From Shimia sp047124445 (GTDB lineage Bacteria; Pseudomonadota; Alphaproteobacteria; Rhodobacterales; Rhodobacteraceae), in NCBI RefSeq assembly GCF_047124445.1, contig NZ_CP138921.1:1922001-1986000 (forward strand): a stretch of DNA of 64,000 nucleotides, in the 5' to 3' direction. Positions 43,494 through 52,932 of the stretch are shown in pieces (within the stretch, counting starts at the first letter, position 1; every line of letters starts with the position of its first letter). The translations under genes were made by a program, and so were the position numbers. A model generated the notes under the pieces. The model searched no databases, was not told the origin of the DNA, and saw nothing but the letters and a program-made list of their open reading frames with translations.

Positions 43494-44108
43494 TCACTCC
43501 GCCGGACGCAGCTTGTCAATCGCGGCCACGGCCGTCTTGATGGCTTCCTCAATCGCCAGATCGGAGGTGTCGATCAACACCGCGTCCTGTGCTGGCTTCA
43601 ACGGCGCCTCGGCCCGTTCCATATCCCGCGCGTCCCGTTCTTTCACATCCGCCAACACGGTCTCACGATCAATCTCGGTGCCTTTTCCAACAAGCTCCAG
43701 ATAGCGGCGCTCGGCCCGCACCTCTGCACTGGCAGTGACAAACAGCTTGGCTTCTGCATTGGGGCAAATCACGGTGCCGATGTCACGCCCATCCAGCACG
43801 GCCCCACCGGCGCGCCGCGCAAAGGCCCGCTGGAAATCCACCAAAGCAGCCCGCACCTCACCAATCACGGCCACTTTACTGGCCGCTTGCGCCACCTCTG
43901 GCGTCCGCAGGTTGTCTGCATCAAGATCTTCGGCGGTCAATGCTTTGGCTGCGACAATTGGGTCAGTCCCATCAAGTGTACGCGCACCCACAGCGCGATA
44001 CAGCAAACCGGTGTCTAGGTGAGCAAAGCCATAATGCGCCGCCACAGCTTTGGAGATTGTGCCTTTGCCTGCCGCCGCTGGCCCATCAATCGCAATGGTA
44101 AACCGCAT
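43494..44108 (-). CDS. cmk: Cytidylate kinase
   Basis: A 204-residue kinase converting CMP and dCMP to the diphosphates. The P-loop is IDGPAAAGKGTIS, the CMP site is in GLLYRAVG, and DGRDIGTVICPNAEAKLF and the YLELVGKG-type lid follow. It sits between aroA and rpsA, the conserved order. Confidence 0.96.
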   Translation of the reverse strand: MRFTIAIDGPAAAGKGTISKAVAAHYGFAHLDTGLLYRAVGARTLDGTDPIVAAKALTAEDLDADNLRTPEVAQAASKVAVIGEVRAALVDFQRAFARRAGGAVLDGRDIGTVICPNAEAKLFVTASAEVRAERRYLELVGKGTEIDRETVLADVKERDARDMERAEAPLKPAQDAVLIDTSDLAIEEAIKTAVAAIDKLRPAE

Positions 44109-44193
44109 GTCTTGCCCTGCCTTTTCTCAAATCCCAGCCGCTCTACCGAGCCAGGGACAGCAACGCAAGGCACAGCCCCATTCCTTGGCCGGA

Positions 44194-44706
44194 TTACGCC
44201 CACCGGCGGCGCATCTGCATCACCGCACCTGCCATAAGCCCCATAAAAGCCACGGTGGCTGCCGCAGATTTGCACCGCGTCCAAAAGCTGGCGAAGGCCA
44301 CAAGGTTGTCTTCCACCGCGTCCGGACCAATGTGCAACATGGTGGCCACCATGTAGTTTTCCAGATAATCCGCCGACACCATGATCAGCGCCACAAAAGA
44401 GAACACCATACTCCAGGGGCGCTGAAACAGGCTCTGAAACCCAACAATCAACATGATCCCAAGCAGTGCCGGATACACCAGATCAAGCCGCTGCTGCACT
44501 GTGATGTAAAAGTCCCGCCCCTCCGCTGTCAGCGCCGACAAGAACCCGCGCGCCTCCTGTGGCGTATAGCCAAAGGGCCGCATGTCAAACGGAGCTAGCC
44601 CTCCCGCCGCGACGCTGATCGTGGGCATGGTCCAGAACACCATCACCAGATAGATGGCGGTGGCGGCGGTAAAACTGATCCAGAAAACCCGCTGAATATA
44701 GCTCAT
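44194..44706 (-). CDS. Four-helix membrane protein of unknown function
   Basis: A 170-residue protein with four hydrophobic segments (VFWISFTAATAIYLVMVF; LVYPALLGIMLIVGFQSL; WSMVFSFVALIMVSADYLENY; AAATVAFMGLMAGAVM). The second half of the third segment, ADYLENYMVATML, is the only distinctive motif. I chose the ATG at 44706; an ATG at 44721 would add 5 residues. It lies between aroA and cmk on the same strand and may be co-transcribed. No function can be assigned. Confidence 0.75.
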   Translation of the reverse strand: MSYIQRVFWISFTAATAIYLVMVFWTMPTISVAAGGLAPFDMRPFGYTPQEARGFLSALTAEGRDFYITVQQRLDLVYPALLGIMLIVGFQSLFQRPWSMVFSFVALIMVSADYLENYMVATMLHIGPDAVEDNLVAFASFWTRCKSAAATVAFMGLMAGAVMQMRRRWA

Positions 44707-44797
44707 ACAAAAGGCCCACAAATGACGTAAGCCCCGATCATGACCGAGGCTTCGCCAAAATCAACAAAAACGTGCGCCGGAGGCCGCGTCGGGCCTC

Positions 44798-46144
44798 TTA
44801 AGTCCGCGAGATCTTCGCGCCCAACCCGTCCATCAGTGGCTCAAAAATCGGGAAGGACGTAGCAATTGGGCCGCCGTCATCCACGCTCACAGGCTGCTGT
44901 GTGGCCATACCCATCACCATAAAGCTCATGGCAATGCGGTGATCCAGGAAGCTCTCACAGGTTGCGCCGCCCGGCACGTTGCCGTGACCCAGACCTTTCA
45001 CGATCCACCAGTCATCCCCCTCATCGACCTCAACCCCATTGGCGCGCAGACCTTTGGCCATGGCGTCAATCCGGTCGCTTTCCTTCACCCGCAGCTCTTT
45101 TACGCCACGCATCACGGTGTCACCTTCGGCAAAGGCTGCGACCACAGACAGCACCGGATATTCATCAATCATGCTGGCTGCGCCCGCCGGGTCAATTTCC
45201 GCGCCTTTGAGGTTAGGCGAGAACCGCGCCCGCAGGTCCGCCACCGGCTCCCCGCCCTCTTCGCGCTCGTTCTCAAACGTCAGGTCCGCGTTCATCGCCT
45301 GCAGCGCGTAGAACAGACCAGCACGGGTTGGGTTCAGCCCGATGTTTGGCACCAACACGTCAGAGCCCGGCGTGATGATCGCTGCACATACCGGGAAAGC
45401 TGCCGAGCTTGGATCGCGCGGGACAACAATGGTCTGCGGTTTCAGCTCCGGCTGACCGGTCAAGGTGATCACGCGGCCTTCATCGGTCTCTTCCACCGAA
45501 ATCTCTGCGCCAAAGCCCGCCAGCATCCGTTCAGTGTGATCCCGCGTGGCCTCTTTCTCGATCACCACAGTCTGCCCCGGCGCGTTCAACCCCGCCAACA
45601 ACACCGCAGATTTCACCTGCGCCGATGGCATCGGCACTTCATAGCGCACCGGCACCGCGTCTTTGGCCCCAACAATGGTCATCGGCAACCGACCCCCAGA
45701 GCGCCCAACAGAGGTCGCGCCAAACAGCGCAATCGGGTCTGTCACCCGCGCCATGGGCCGACCATTCAAGCTTGCGTCGCCGGTGAAGGTCACCGTGATA
45801 TCGCTGGTCGCCATCGCGCCCATGATCAGCCGCACACCAGTACCGGAGTTGCCGCAGTCGATAATATTGTCCGGCTCTGCAAAGCCCCCCACACCAACGC
45901 CATGCACCGACCAATTGCCTTCGCCGTGGTTGATCACCTCCGCGCCAAAAGCTGCCATGGCCTTTCCGGTGTCCAGCACATCTTCACCTTCCAGCAGACC
46001 GGAGATTTTGGTCTCGCCCACGGCCATCGCGCCAAGGATCAAGCTGCGGTGGCTGATAGACTTGTCACCAGGCACATGCGCCTCGCCCTTCAGCGGGCCG
46101 CAGGGAGAGGAGGTCATCGGGATCGGGGTGCCGTGGCCGGACAT
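44798..46144 (-). CDS. aroA: 5-enolpyruvylshikimate-3-phosphate synthase
   Basis: A 448-residue shikimate-pathway enzyme joining shikimate 3-phosphate and PEP. PGDKSISHRSLILGAMA is the lysine-containing N-terminal loop, NSGTGVRLIMGAMA the PEP loop and EYPVLSVVAAFAEG contains the catalytic region; LRVKESDRIDAMAKGLRANG is the C-terminal signature. The loop is NSGTGVRL, with Ala in MGAMA, as in class II (CP4-like) enzymes; that class is often less sensitive to glyphosate. cmk lies downstream. Confidence 0.96.
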   Translation of the reverse strand: MSGHGTPIPMTSSPCGPLKGEAHVPGDKSISHRSLILGAMAVGETKISGLLEGEDVLDTGKAMAAFGAEVINHGEGNWSVHGVGVGGFAEPDNIIDCGNSGTGVRLIMGAMATSDITVTFTGDASLNGRPMARVTDPIALFGATSVGRSGGRLPMTIVGAKDAVPVRYEVPMPSAQVKSAVLLAGLNAPGQTVVIEKEATRDHTERMLAGFGAEISVEETDEGRVITLTGQPELKPQTIVVPRDPSSAAFPVCAAIITPGSDVLVPNIGLNPTRAGLFYALQAMNADLTFENEREEGGEPVADLRARFSPNLKGAEIDPAGAASMIDEYPVLSVVAAFAEGDTVMRGVKELRVKESDRIDAMAKGLRANGVEVDEGDDWWIVKGLGHGNVPGGATCESFLDHRIAMSFMVMGMATQQPVSVDDGGPIATSFPIFEPLMDGLGAKISRT

Positions 46145-46223
46145 AGAGCAGTATCCTTCTTGCGTTCAGCCCTGCTGTTAGCGCAACAAATGGCCCGCGT
46201 CCATGCCGACCTGCGGCGACAAA

Positions 46224-47312
46224 TTACCCGGTTGCGGAATTTGCCCCCGCGTTGCCCGTACCACGCAGCCACACCTCCGGATTGTCCTGCGCAATTTGCC
46301 GAAACACCTCTTCGCCCAGCGCGTTGCGCAACCGGAAACACACCGCCTTCTCGCTCAACTTTTCCTGCCGCGTCATGTAGAAATCCGAGCCAAACAGAAC
46401 CCGGCTGCGCAACCGATCGCCCGCCTCAGTTTCATCGAGCAAAAACAGGCGTAAAAACGGGATGTAGTCATCAAAGTGAAACAGTGTGTAGCTGATGTCG
46501 GTCCACAGTTGCGGCCAATCTCCCGAGCCAATCATATCGCGGATTTGCACCTGCCAGTTCTCATCGCCCCGCGGTGCTTCACCGTTGGCATAGGCGTGCC
46601 AGTCCTTCTGCCCGCCAAAATGCGCCAGACAAATCCGTATATCCGGAAACGCCCGCATCACCGGCCGATAAGCTTTGGGTTCCGTGTAGCGATCCGCGAT
46701 GTAATCCGATACCTCGCGCCCCTGCACTCCGCCCCGCGAGCAATGGGTCATGACCGGCATCTTGCGTCTGTTGATTTCCGGATACACCGTCTCCATCAGC
46801 ACCGGATGATCTGGCGCAAACCCCATGCGCGGATAGATTTTTAATCCTTGAAACTGCAAATCCTTAATCGCCCGCAGCCCTTCCTGCGCACTGCCCTCGC
46901 TCAGCGGATTGACCGTGGCGAACGGAATTACCGAGCCATTGGGGTCCGCCGCCTGAGCCATCTCATGCAGTTTGTCATGCTGCGTGCGCAGGTCTTCTTC
47001 CACCAGACCATAGCCAATCCCCGCCATGTCCATCGGCAACACCACATAGCGCGTGTTGCTCGGGTAGTGCTTTTTGACGTTATCCAGAACCGCCGCCTGT
47101 TCATCATGCTGGGCTTCCTGTTGAAACCGGTACAATCGGTCAAGCTTTTCGGCAATGTCCTCCTGCCCCAGCAGCCGCACAATCCAAGCAATGCCTTTGA
47201 TCAGGATCGGTACCCGTTGAAACAGGCGGGTCCATTTGTAGGGAAAGTCGCGAGGTACATGCGCCTGCGTAAACGTGTGCACATGACAATTGGTGATTTG
47301 GATGGGTTCCAT
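46224..47312 (-). CDS. Amidohydrolase-family protein
   Basis: A 362-residue TIM-barrel metal-dependent hydrolase of the amidohydrolase 2 type. NCHVHTFT gives the first metal pair (HxH), PVMTHCSRGG the next histidine, and LAHFGG follows; a late Asp is in SDFYMTR. The start at 47312 (MEPIQITN) fits better than the upstream ATG at 47339. Such enzymes decarboxylate or hydrolyse aromatic and dicarboxylic acids; the substrate is not clear. It is monocistronic. Confidence 0.78.
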   Translation of the reverse strand: MEPIQITNCHVHTFTQAHVPRDFPYKWTRLFQRVPILIKGIAWIVRLLGQEDIAEKLDRLYRFQQEAQHDEQAAVLDNVKKHYPSNTRYVVLPMDMAGIGYGLVEEDLRTQHDKLHEMAQAADPNGSVIPFATVNPLSEGSAQEGLRAIKDLQFQGLKIYPRMGFAPDHPVLMETVYPEINRRKMPVMTHCSRGGVQGREVSDYIADRYTEPKAYRPVMRAFPDIRICLAHFGGQKDWHAYANGEAPRGDENWQVQIRDMIGSGDWPQLWTDISYTLFHFDDYIPFLRLFLLDETEAGDRLRSRVLFGSDFYMTRQEKLSEKAVCFRLRNALGEEVFRQIAQDNPEVWLRGTGNAGANSATG

Positions 47313-47425
47313 GGGAAAATGACCTTGCTTTGAAAACAAGACCAGCCTGCGGCAATCCCCCCATGAAAATCAAGGTCAGCAAATGACCCGTTTTGACGCG
47401 GGTTATCCCAAATGCATTCGGCCTA

Positions 47426-48163
47426 TTACGTCTTCCGGAACGTCAGATAATGCGGCGTGCGCCCCTCGCGGAAGGCTTTCTGCTCATAGCGCGTGGAGAT
47501 CCAATCCCCCCACGGCTCGCGCCAATCCTCGGGCTTCTCCGCCAGCCACTCAAACCCATGGCGCGGCACCTGCTCCAAGGTCTGGCGCACGTAATCTTCA
47601 ATGTCCGTCGCTACGCGGAAAATCGCGCCCGGCTTCAGCTTGCGCGACAGCGGCTCCAGATGTTCCGACGTCACAAAACGACGACGGTGATGGCGCTTCT
47701 TGGGCCAGGGATCGGGATAGAGCAAAAACGCCCGGCTTAGGCTCTCATCTGGCAAGACGTCAAACATGTCGCGCGCATCACCTGGATGCACTTTGATGTT
47801 CTCCGCCCCGGCCTCACGGATTTTGCCAAGCAGCATGGCAACCCCGTTGATATAGGGCTCACAGCCAATGATGCCCACATCGGGATTCTGCACCGCCTGA
47901 TGCACCATGTGCTCGCCGCCGCCAAAGCCGACTTCGAGCCAAACTTCCTTGCCGCCAAACAGCGCCTCGAGGTCGAGGTTCTCACGCTCCGGGTTCTCTT
48001 CCCAGCCCACTTTCCCCGGCGACAGTGCCGCCAGATCTTCATCCAGATAGACCTCCTGGCTGGCGCGCAGGCCCTTGCCTTTGAAACGGCCATAGAAGTT
48101 GCGCCAAGGCGCACCGCTTGCGTGTCTGCCAGAATCTTTGCCGGGGTGTTTGTCGTCGGACAT
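47426..48163 (-). CDS. trmB: tRNA (guanine-N7)-methyltransferase
   Basis: A 245-residue SAM-dependent enzyme making m7G46 in tRNA. WLEVGFGGGEHMVHQA is motif I, NIKVHPGDARDMFDVLP the SAM region, and LLYPDPWPKKRHHRRRF is the TrmB active-site signature. The start at 48163 (MSDDKHPGKD) is in keeping with the family. It lies downstream of metK and a symporter in the minus-strand block. Confidence 0.95.
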   Translation of the reverse strand: MSDDKHPGKDSGRHASGAPWRNFYGRFKGKGLRASQEVYLDEDLAALSPGKVGWEENPERENLDLEALFGGKEVWLEVGFGGGEHMVHQAVQNPDVGIIGCEPYINGVAMLLGKIREAGAENIKVHPGDARDMFDVLPDESLSRAFLLYPDPWPKKRHHRRRFVTSEHLEPLSRKLKPGAIFRVATDIEDYVRQTLEQVPRHGFEWLAEKPEDWREPWGDWISTRYEQKAFREGRTPHYLTFRKT

Positions 48164-48221
48164 ACCAAAATACCTTATGCTGCGGGCCTGCCTTTGCCTA
48201 AACCCGCAGCAAAGGTCAAGT

Positions 48222-49076
48222 TCAGCCAAAAATCTTGCGCAGAATGAGCATGCCCGGAATGGTCACAATATACATCGTGATCCCATAGACTGCCGCTGGC
48301 ACAGCAAACTCCGGAATGCCGCCGGTTTGCGCAATGATACCCGCCACAGCGATTCCAAGGGTCGCATTCTGCACGCCCATTTCCACCGAGATACACAGCC
48401 CATCCGGTCCCGACAGCCCCAGCACCCGCGCCACCACAACACCGGCTATCAGTAACACCACATTCAGCGCCATCAACACCGGCCCCAAACCGCCAATGTT
48501 CTCCATGAACATCGTCCAGTTTGTCGCCAGCGCCGCCGCGACAATCACCACAAACAACACCAGAGCTACGGCGGACACCCGCCCCTCGTTATTGTCCGCA
48601 AACGTCGGCGCCACAAACCGCAGCAACACGCCAATCGCCACCGGCACGGCGGTGATCACAAACATGCTGATGCCAATCGCAGTCACATTGATCACCGGCG
48701 CATCGCCACCCAAAAACGTGGTCGCCGCCCAGCCGGTCAGCGCAGGCACCGTCAGCACGGACAACAGGCTCACCACTGCTGTCAAGGTAATCGACAACGC
48801 CACCGTGCCGCCCGCCAATTTGGTTAGGATGTTGGACGTCACGCCCCCGGGGCAAAATGACAACAACATCACACCAAAGGCCATCGCAGGCGGCAAGCTT
48901 GTGAACGACACCAGCAAAAACGCCGCCGCAGGCACCGCAATCACCTGCATCGCCACGCCCACAATCACCGCGCGCGGCATGGTCAGCACCCTGCCAAAAT
49001 CGGCAAAGGTCAGCCCAAACCCCAGTGAAAACATAATAATCGCCAACGACAGCGGCAAAGCCACATCGATCAACAT
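48222..49076 (-). CDS. Bile acid:sodium symporter family protein
   Basis: A 284-residue membrane protein with about nine helices. PRAVIVGVAMQVIAVPAAAFLL, LLSFCPGGVTSNILTKLAGG and EMGVQNATLGIAVA are typical of the BASS/ASBT family (residues of the crossover and sodium sites). GGGAGG 8 bases before ATG fixes the start. Actual substrates in bacteria are often organic anions such as pantoate, sulfate-like or keto acids. A terminator separates it from metK, so it may have its own promoter. Confidence 0.85.
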   Translation of the reverse strand: MLIDVALPLSLAIIMFSLGFGLTFADFGRVLTMPRAVIVGVAMQVIAVPAAAFLLVSFTSLPPAMAFGVMLLSFCPGGVTSNILTKLAGGTVALSITLTAVVSLLSVLTVPALTGWAATTFLGGDAPVINVTAIGISMFVITAVPVAIGVLLRFVAPTFADNNEGRVSAVALVLFVVIVAAALATNWTMFMENIGGLGPVLMALNVVLLIAGVVVARVLGLSGPDGLCISVEMGVQNATLGIAVAGIIAQTGGIPEFAVPAAVYGITMYIVTIPGMLILRKIFG

Positions 49077-49177
49077 CGCGCATTCCTCCCATTTCCCAGA
49101 CTGACCGTGGCACAGGTGCCCCACGAAGCCAAAGACTTCCGTTGGGGCAGCCCTTCCATGGCTGGCAATAGGCACAA

Positions 49178-49208
49178 AAAAGCCCGCCGACCAATGCGAC
49201 GGGCTTTT
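49178..49208 (-). terminator. Terminator after metK
   Basis: AAAAGCCCG (49178-49186) and CGGGCTTTT (49200-49208) form the stem; on the minus strand the hairpin is followed by a run of six T residues. It stops the metK transcript 24 bases past its stop codon. Confidence 0.88.
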
Positions 49209-49231
49209 CAAATTTTGGGCTATGGCGAAGC

Positions 49232-50413
49232 TCAGATCGCTTTTTTCAGATCCTCAACCAGATCCGTGCGCTCCCAGCTGAAGCCACCGTCTTCGGTTGG
49301 CGTCCGGCCAAAGTGACCATAGGCCGCCGTGCGCTGATAGATCGGCTTATTCAGTTGCAGCTTCTCGCGAATGCCCCGTGGCGTCAGGCTCATCACACTG
49401 CGCACGGCTTTCTCGATGTCCGCAGGCGCCACTTCGCCGGTGCCATGGGTGTCGGCATAAACCGACAGCGGCTCAGACACGCCAATCGCGTAAGACAGCT
49501 GAATGGTGCAGCGCTCCGCCATGCCCGCGGCCACAACGTTTTTTGCCAGATAGCGCGCTGCATAGGCTGCAGACCGGTCTACCTTGGTTGGGTCTTTGCC
49601 AGAGAACGCGCCGCCGCCATGCGGGGCTGCGCCGCCATAGGTGTCCACAATGATCTTACGGCCGGTCAGACCGGCATCGCCATCCGGCCCGCCAATCACA
49701 AACTTGCCGGTCGGGTTCACGTGCCACGCGGTGGCATCGGTGATCCAGCCCTCAGGCAGGGTCTCACGAATGTAAGGCTCCACGACGGCGCGCACATCCG
49801 CGCTGGTCATGGCCTCGTCCAGATGCTGTGTCGACAGCACGATAGAGCTCACGCCCACCGGCTTGCCACCTTCATACACCACAGACAGCTGCGATTTCGC
49901 ATCCGGGCCAAGCGTCGGTTCTTGACCGGATTTGCGCACCTCGGCCAGACGGCGCAGAATGGCGTGGCTGTACTGGATTGGCGCAGGCATCAACGCCTCG
50001 GTTTCGGTGGTGGCATAGCCAAACATGATGCCCTGATCACCGGCGCCTTCATCTTTGTCAGCAGCGGCATCCACGCCCTGCGCGATATGCGCGGACTGTT
50101 CGTGCAGCAGGTTGGTGATCTCCACGGTCTCGTGGTGGAACTTATCCTGCTCATAGCCGATGTCTTTGATACAGGCGCGCGCAATCTCGTCGATGCGGTC
50201 CATGTAGTCATGCAGCTTGTCCTGATCCGACAGACCAACCTCGCCGCCAATCACCACCCGATTTGTGGTGGCAAAGGTTTCCGCCGCTACTCTTGCCTCA
50301 GGTTCCTCTGCCAAAAAGGCATCCAAAACGGCGTCCGAGATGCGGTCACAGACCTTATCTGGGTGGCCTTCCGAAACACTTTCGGAAGTAAACGTGTAGT
50401 TCTGTCGTGTCAT
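49232..50413 (-). CDS. metK: S-adenosylmethionine synthetase
   Basis: A 393-residue enzyme making SAM from methionine and ATP. FTSESVSEGHPDKVCDRISDAVLD is the ATP-binding signature and GAGDQGIMFGYATTET the second; GGGAFSGKDPTKVDRSAAY is the third. The start is ATG at 50413 (MTRQNY), since the upstream ATG at 50425 lies inside the riboswitch. Length is within the family range (about 390). It is controlled by the SAM/SAH riboswitch directly upstream. Confidence 0.98.
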   Translation of the reverse strand: MTRQNYTFTSESVSEGHPDKVCDRISDAVLDAFLAEEPEARVAAETFATTNRVVIGGEVGLSDQDKLHDYMDRIDEIARACIKDIGYEQDKFHHETVEITNLLHEQSAHIAQGVDAAADKDEGAGDQGIMFGYATTETEALMPAPIQYSHAILRRLAEVRKSGQEPTLGPDAKSQLSVVYEGGKPVGVSSIVLSTQHLDEAMTSADVRAVVEPYIRETLPEGWITDATAWHVNPTGKFVIGGPDGDAGLTGRKIIVDTYGGAAPHGGGAFSGKDPTKVDRSAAYAARYLAKNVVAAGMAERCTIQLSYAIGVSEPLSVYADTHGTGEVAPADIEKAVRSVMSLTPRGIREKLQLNKPIYQRTAAYGHFGRTPTEDGGFSWERTDLVEDLKKAI

Positions 50414-50417
50414 GAAG

Positions 50418-50464
50418 TGCTCCATTAAAAGTCGATCGCCACGTCAGGAAGCCGTTGTGGCGAT
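50418..50464 (-). promoter_or_regulatory. SAM/SAH riboswitch in the metK leader
   Basis: Read on the minus strand the leader is ATCGCCACAACGGCTTCCTG, then ACGTGGCGAT, a spacer and TAATGGAGCA. CGCCAC pairs with GTGGCG, and CACAACGGCTTCCTGxCGTG is the conserved core of the SAM/SAH class, which is known from Rhodobacterales and placed before metK. The GGAG of the last block doubles as the ribosome binding site 6 bases before ATG, so ligand-dependent pseudoknot pairing would hide it. This gives feedback at translation initiation. Confidence 0.92.
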
Positions 50465-50501
50465 AATTTCCCGTCTGCCTTACGCCTCCGTCACCGAAGG
50501 G

Positions 50502-52007
50502 TCAATGCGTTTCGCGCCGACGCAGTAAAGGCGCGGTTAATAGCAGCAGCACAACCACAATGCTGAGCGGTAGGTCACCGGTTTTGGCAAAAAGTGTCTT
50601 GGCCCGCGCTTCAGGCAGCGCCGCATCCAGATAGCCTTCGGTATTGAGCGCCAAGGCATCCAGCACCCTGCCCCGCGCATCAATCACGGCACTCACCCCG
50701 GTATTGGCAGACCGCAGCACTGGCAACCCGCTCTCAATCGCGCGCATCCGCGCTTGATCCAGATGCTGATAAGGGCCAGAGAAATTACCAAACCAGGCGT
50801 CATTTGTCAGATGCAGGATAAAGTCCGGACGCTCTGGGGCGGCCCGCACATCTTGTGGGAACACGGCCTCATAACAGATCAACACCAAGGCTTTTCCCAG
50901 CGCCCCCAGATCCATCACATCCGCGCCCGCACCGGGGGAAAACCCGTCGCCATTGCGGCTGGCCAACCCCTGAATGCCAATCTTGCTAAGCAGATCGCCA
51001 AGCGGGATGTATTCGCCAAAGGGCACCAGATGGTGCTTGTCATAGGTCTGCGTGACGCGGCCGACTTCATCCATCAACACCGCCGCATTGAAAATCCGCA
51101 GCCCTTCCGCGCGGTTGATGCCCAGCACCACCGGCACATCGCCCGCAGCACCCGAAATGATGTTCAGTGTGTTCGCCGCATTGTGCAGCCACACCGGCAC
51201 GGCGGTTTCCGGCCAGACAATCAGATCGGGACGGACTTTTCCGGCACGAGTAAACTGCACCAACCGCTCAAAGAACAGCCCGGCATATTGCGGGTCCCAC
51301 TTCTGATGCTGCGGCGCATTGGGCTGGATCAGGCGCACCACAGGGCCCTCCGCCTGCGCCTGCGGGTCCGCCTCACTCAGAGGCATTGCCAACGCGACAA
51401 AGCCCAGAACCGCGGCACCGATTTTCAGGCCCACACGCCCACCAAAAACCAAGGCCTGCGCCAAAAGCCAGGCCGCAATGAAGAAGACCAAATTTAACCC
51501 ATGCGGCCCAATCACCGCTGCGCTTTGCGCGACCAGCTTGTTGACCAGCACATAAGACGGCATGGCCCAGGGAAATCCGGTGAACACATAAGCCCGCACC
51601 AGCTCCGCCAAGGTCAACGTCAGGATCACAGCCCAGCCGGTGGTGCTCAGCCGTTTTGCCCCCCAAAACGCCAACGCCCAGAACAGCGCCAGACCCATGG
51701 ACAAAAACAGGATGGCAAAGGGCGCCATCCAACCGTGTACCAGTGGGTCCACCAGAAACGGTTCCACAATCCAGCTCAGGGACAGCGCAAAATAGCCGGT
51801 GCCAAAACCCAGGCCAAACACCGCGTCCGAAAACCCGCTTGCGGTCAGCCGAAGCATCGCAAAGGCCGCGGCAAATCCAATGAGCGAAAGGAACCATAGG
51901 TCAAACGGCGGATGACCCAGCGCGGCAATCAAGCCCACCGCGCCACCTGTGCAAAACGTCTTCCAGGGAATGGCCCGCAACCGGCGGCGCAAAGCGCCGT
52001 CAGCCAT
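50502..52007 (-). CDS. lnt: Apolipoprotein N-acyltransferase
   Basis: A 501-residue inner-membrane enzyme that adds the third acyl chain to lipoproteins. Six or so N-terminal helices precede a periplasmic nitrilase domain. Catalytic residues are Glu in VWPETAVPV, Lys in KHHLVPFGEYIP and Cys in LICYEAVFP. The start at 52007 (MADGALRRR) overlaps the corC stop by 8 bases. An internal tandem with corC, ybeY and phoH is the conserved alphaproteobacterial order. Confidence 0.95.
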   Translation of the reverse strand: MADGALRRRLRAIPWKTFCTGGAVGLIAALGHPPFDLWFLSLIGFAAAFAMLRLTASGFSDAVFGLGFGTGYFALSLSWIVEPFLVDPLVHGWMAPFAILFLSMGLALFWALAFWGAKRLSTTGWAVILTLTLAELVRAYVFTGFPWAMPSYVLVNKLVAQSAAVIGPHGLNLVFFIAAWLLAQALVFGGRVGLKIGAAVLGFVALAMPLSEADPQAQAEGPVVRLIQPNAPQHQKWDPQYAGLFFERLVQFTRAGKVRPDLIVWPETAVPVWLHNAANTLNIISGAAGDVPVVLGINRAEGLRIFNAAVLMDEVGRVTQTYDKHHLVPFGEYIPLGDLLSKIGIQGLASRNGDGFSPGAGADVMDLGALGKALVLICYEAVFPQDVRAAPERPDFILHLTNDAWFGNFSGPYQHLDQARMRAIESGLPVLRSANTGVSAVIDARGRVLDALALNTEGYLDAALPEARAKTLFAKTGDLPLSIVVVLLLLTAPLLRRRETH

Positions 52008-52896
52008 CCTGTACCACCACAGTGGGGCTTGGCAGGAACACCCGCAGGCGTTTGATCCGGCGTGGATCGGCGTCCACGACCTCAAACTCCACCCCATCAG
52101 GGCTCTCGACCACCTCACCCCGCGCAGGCACATGCCCCGCCAGCATAAAGACCAGCCCGCCCAATGTGTCGATCTCTTCCGGGTCCACCTCTTCGTGGTG
52201 GCTCAGCGAGCGGCCCACCGCGGCTTCAAACTCATCCAGCGGGGTTTTGGCCAGCGCCAGATAACATCCCGGCTTTTCCTCGACAAAGAGATCAGCCTCT
52301 TCCACGTCGTGTTCGTCTTCGATTTCGCCGATGACCTGCTCAATCAGGTCCTCGATGGTCACCAAGCCATCCACACCACCATATTCATCAATCACCAACG
52401 CCATATGGCGCCGCTCGGCCTGCATCTTGGTCAGCAGCACACCAATCGACATGCTCGGCGGTACAAACAACAGCGGCCGCAGCACGCGGGTGATGTCAAA
52501 ATCCTTGGCGTTGTCACCATTAAACCCGTGGCGCAGCGCAAAATCTTTCAGGTGCACAAAACCCACCGGCGTGTCCAAAGTGTTCTCATACACCGGCAAA
52601 CGCGTCAGGCCGCTGTCGCGAAACAGCTGCACCAGCTCCGTCTTTGTGATGGTGGTTGGCACCGATTGAATATCGGCCTTGGGCACCGCCACATCCTCAA
52701 CCCGCATCCGGCGCAGGTTCATCATGCCATGCGCCTGCGGCACCGGGTTGGTTGCGGCCACCGGGCGCTCTGCCACGGTTTCCGGGGTGTCACTCATACC
52801 AAACAGGCGGCTCATCCAGCCCTTCGGTTTACTTATCTGGCCTTCCGGCTGCGCGCTTGGCGCTGCGTTAGAAGACCCGTCTGCACTGTCGCCCAT
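52000..52896 (-). CDS. corC: Hemolysin/CorC-family CBS-domain protein
   Basis: A 298-residue cytosolic protein. Two CBS motifs lie in the middle (VPTTITKTELVQLFRDSGLTRLPVYE; RPLLFVPPSMSIGVLLTKM), with VIDEYGGVDGLVTIEDLIEQVIGEI as the end of the pair. A C-terminal CorC/HlyC domain follows (ETLGGLVFML-like GHVPARGEVVE). No N-terminal DUF21 membrane domain is present, so it is the short form. The gene is coupled to lnt. Confidence 0.92.
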   Translation of the reverse strand: MGDSADGSSNAAPSAQPEGQISKPKGWMSRLFGMSDTPETVAERPVAATNPVPQAHGMMNLRRMRVEDVAVPKADIQSVPTTITKTELVQLFRDSGLTRLPVYENTLDTPVGFVHLKDFALRHGFNGDNAKDFDITRVLRPLLFVPPSMSIGVLLTKMQAERRHMALVIDEYGGVDGLVTIEDLIEQVIGEIEDEHDVEEADLFVEEKPGCYLALAKTPLDEFEAAVGRSLSHHEEVDPEEIDTLGGLVFMLAGHVPARGEVVESPDGVEFEVVDADPRRIKRLRVFLPSPTVVVQDG

Positions 52897-52932
52897 TGGC
52901 CCTTTCCAAGGTTTCTTGCGGTATTTTGCCCG

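Noticed and set aside
44939..46495. Plus-strand frame of 518 codons opposite aroA
   Set aside because: Antisense to a clear EPSP synthase gene; arginine/histidine-rich translation without motifs.
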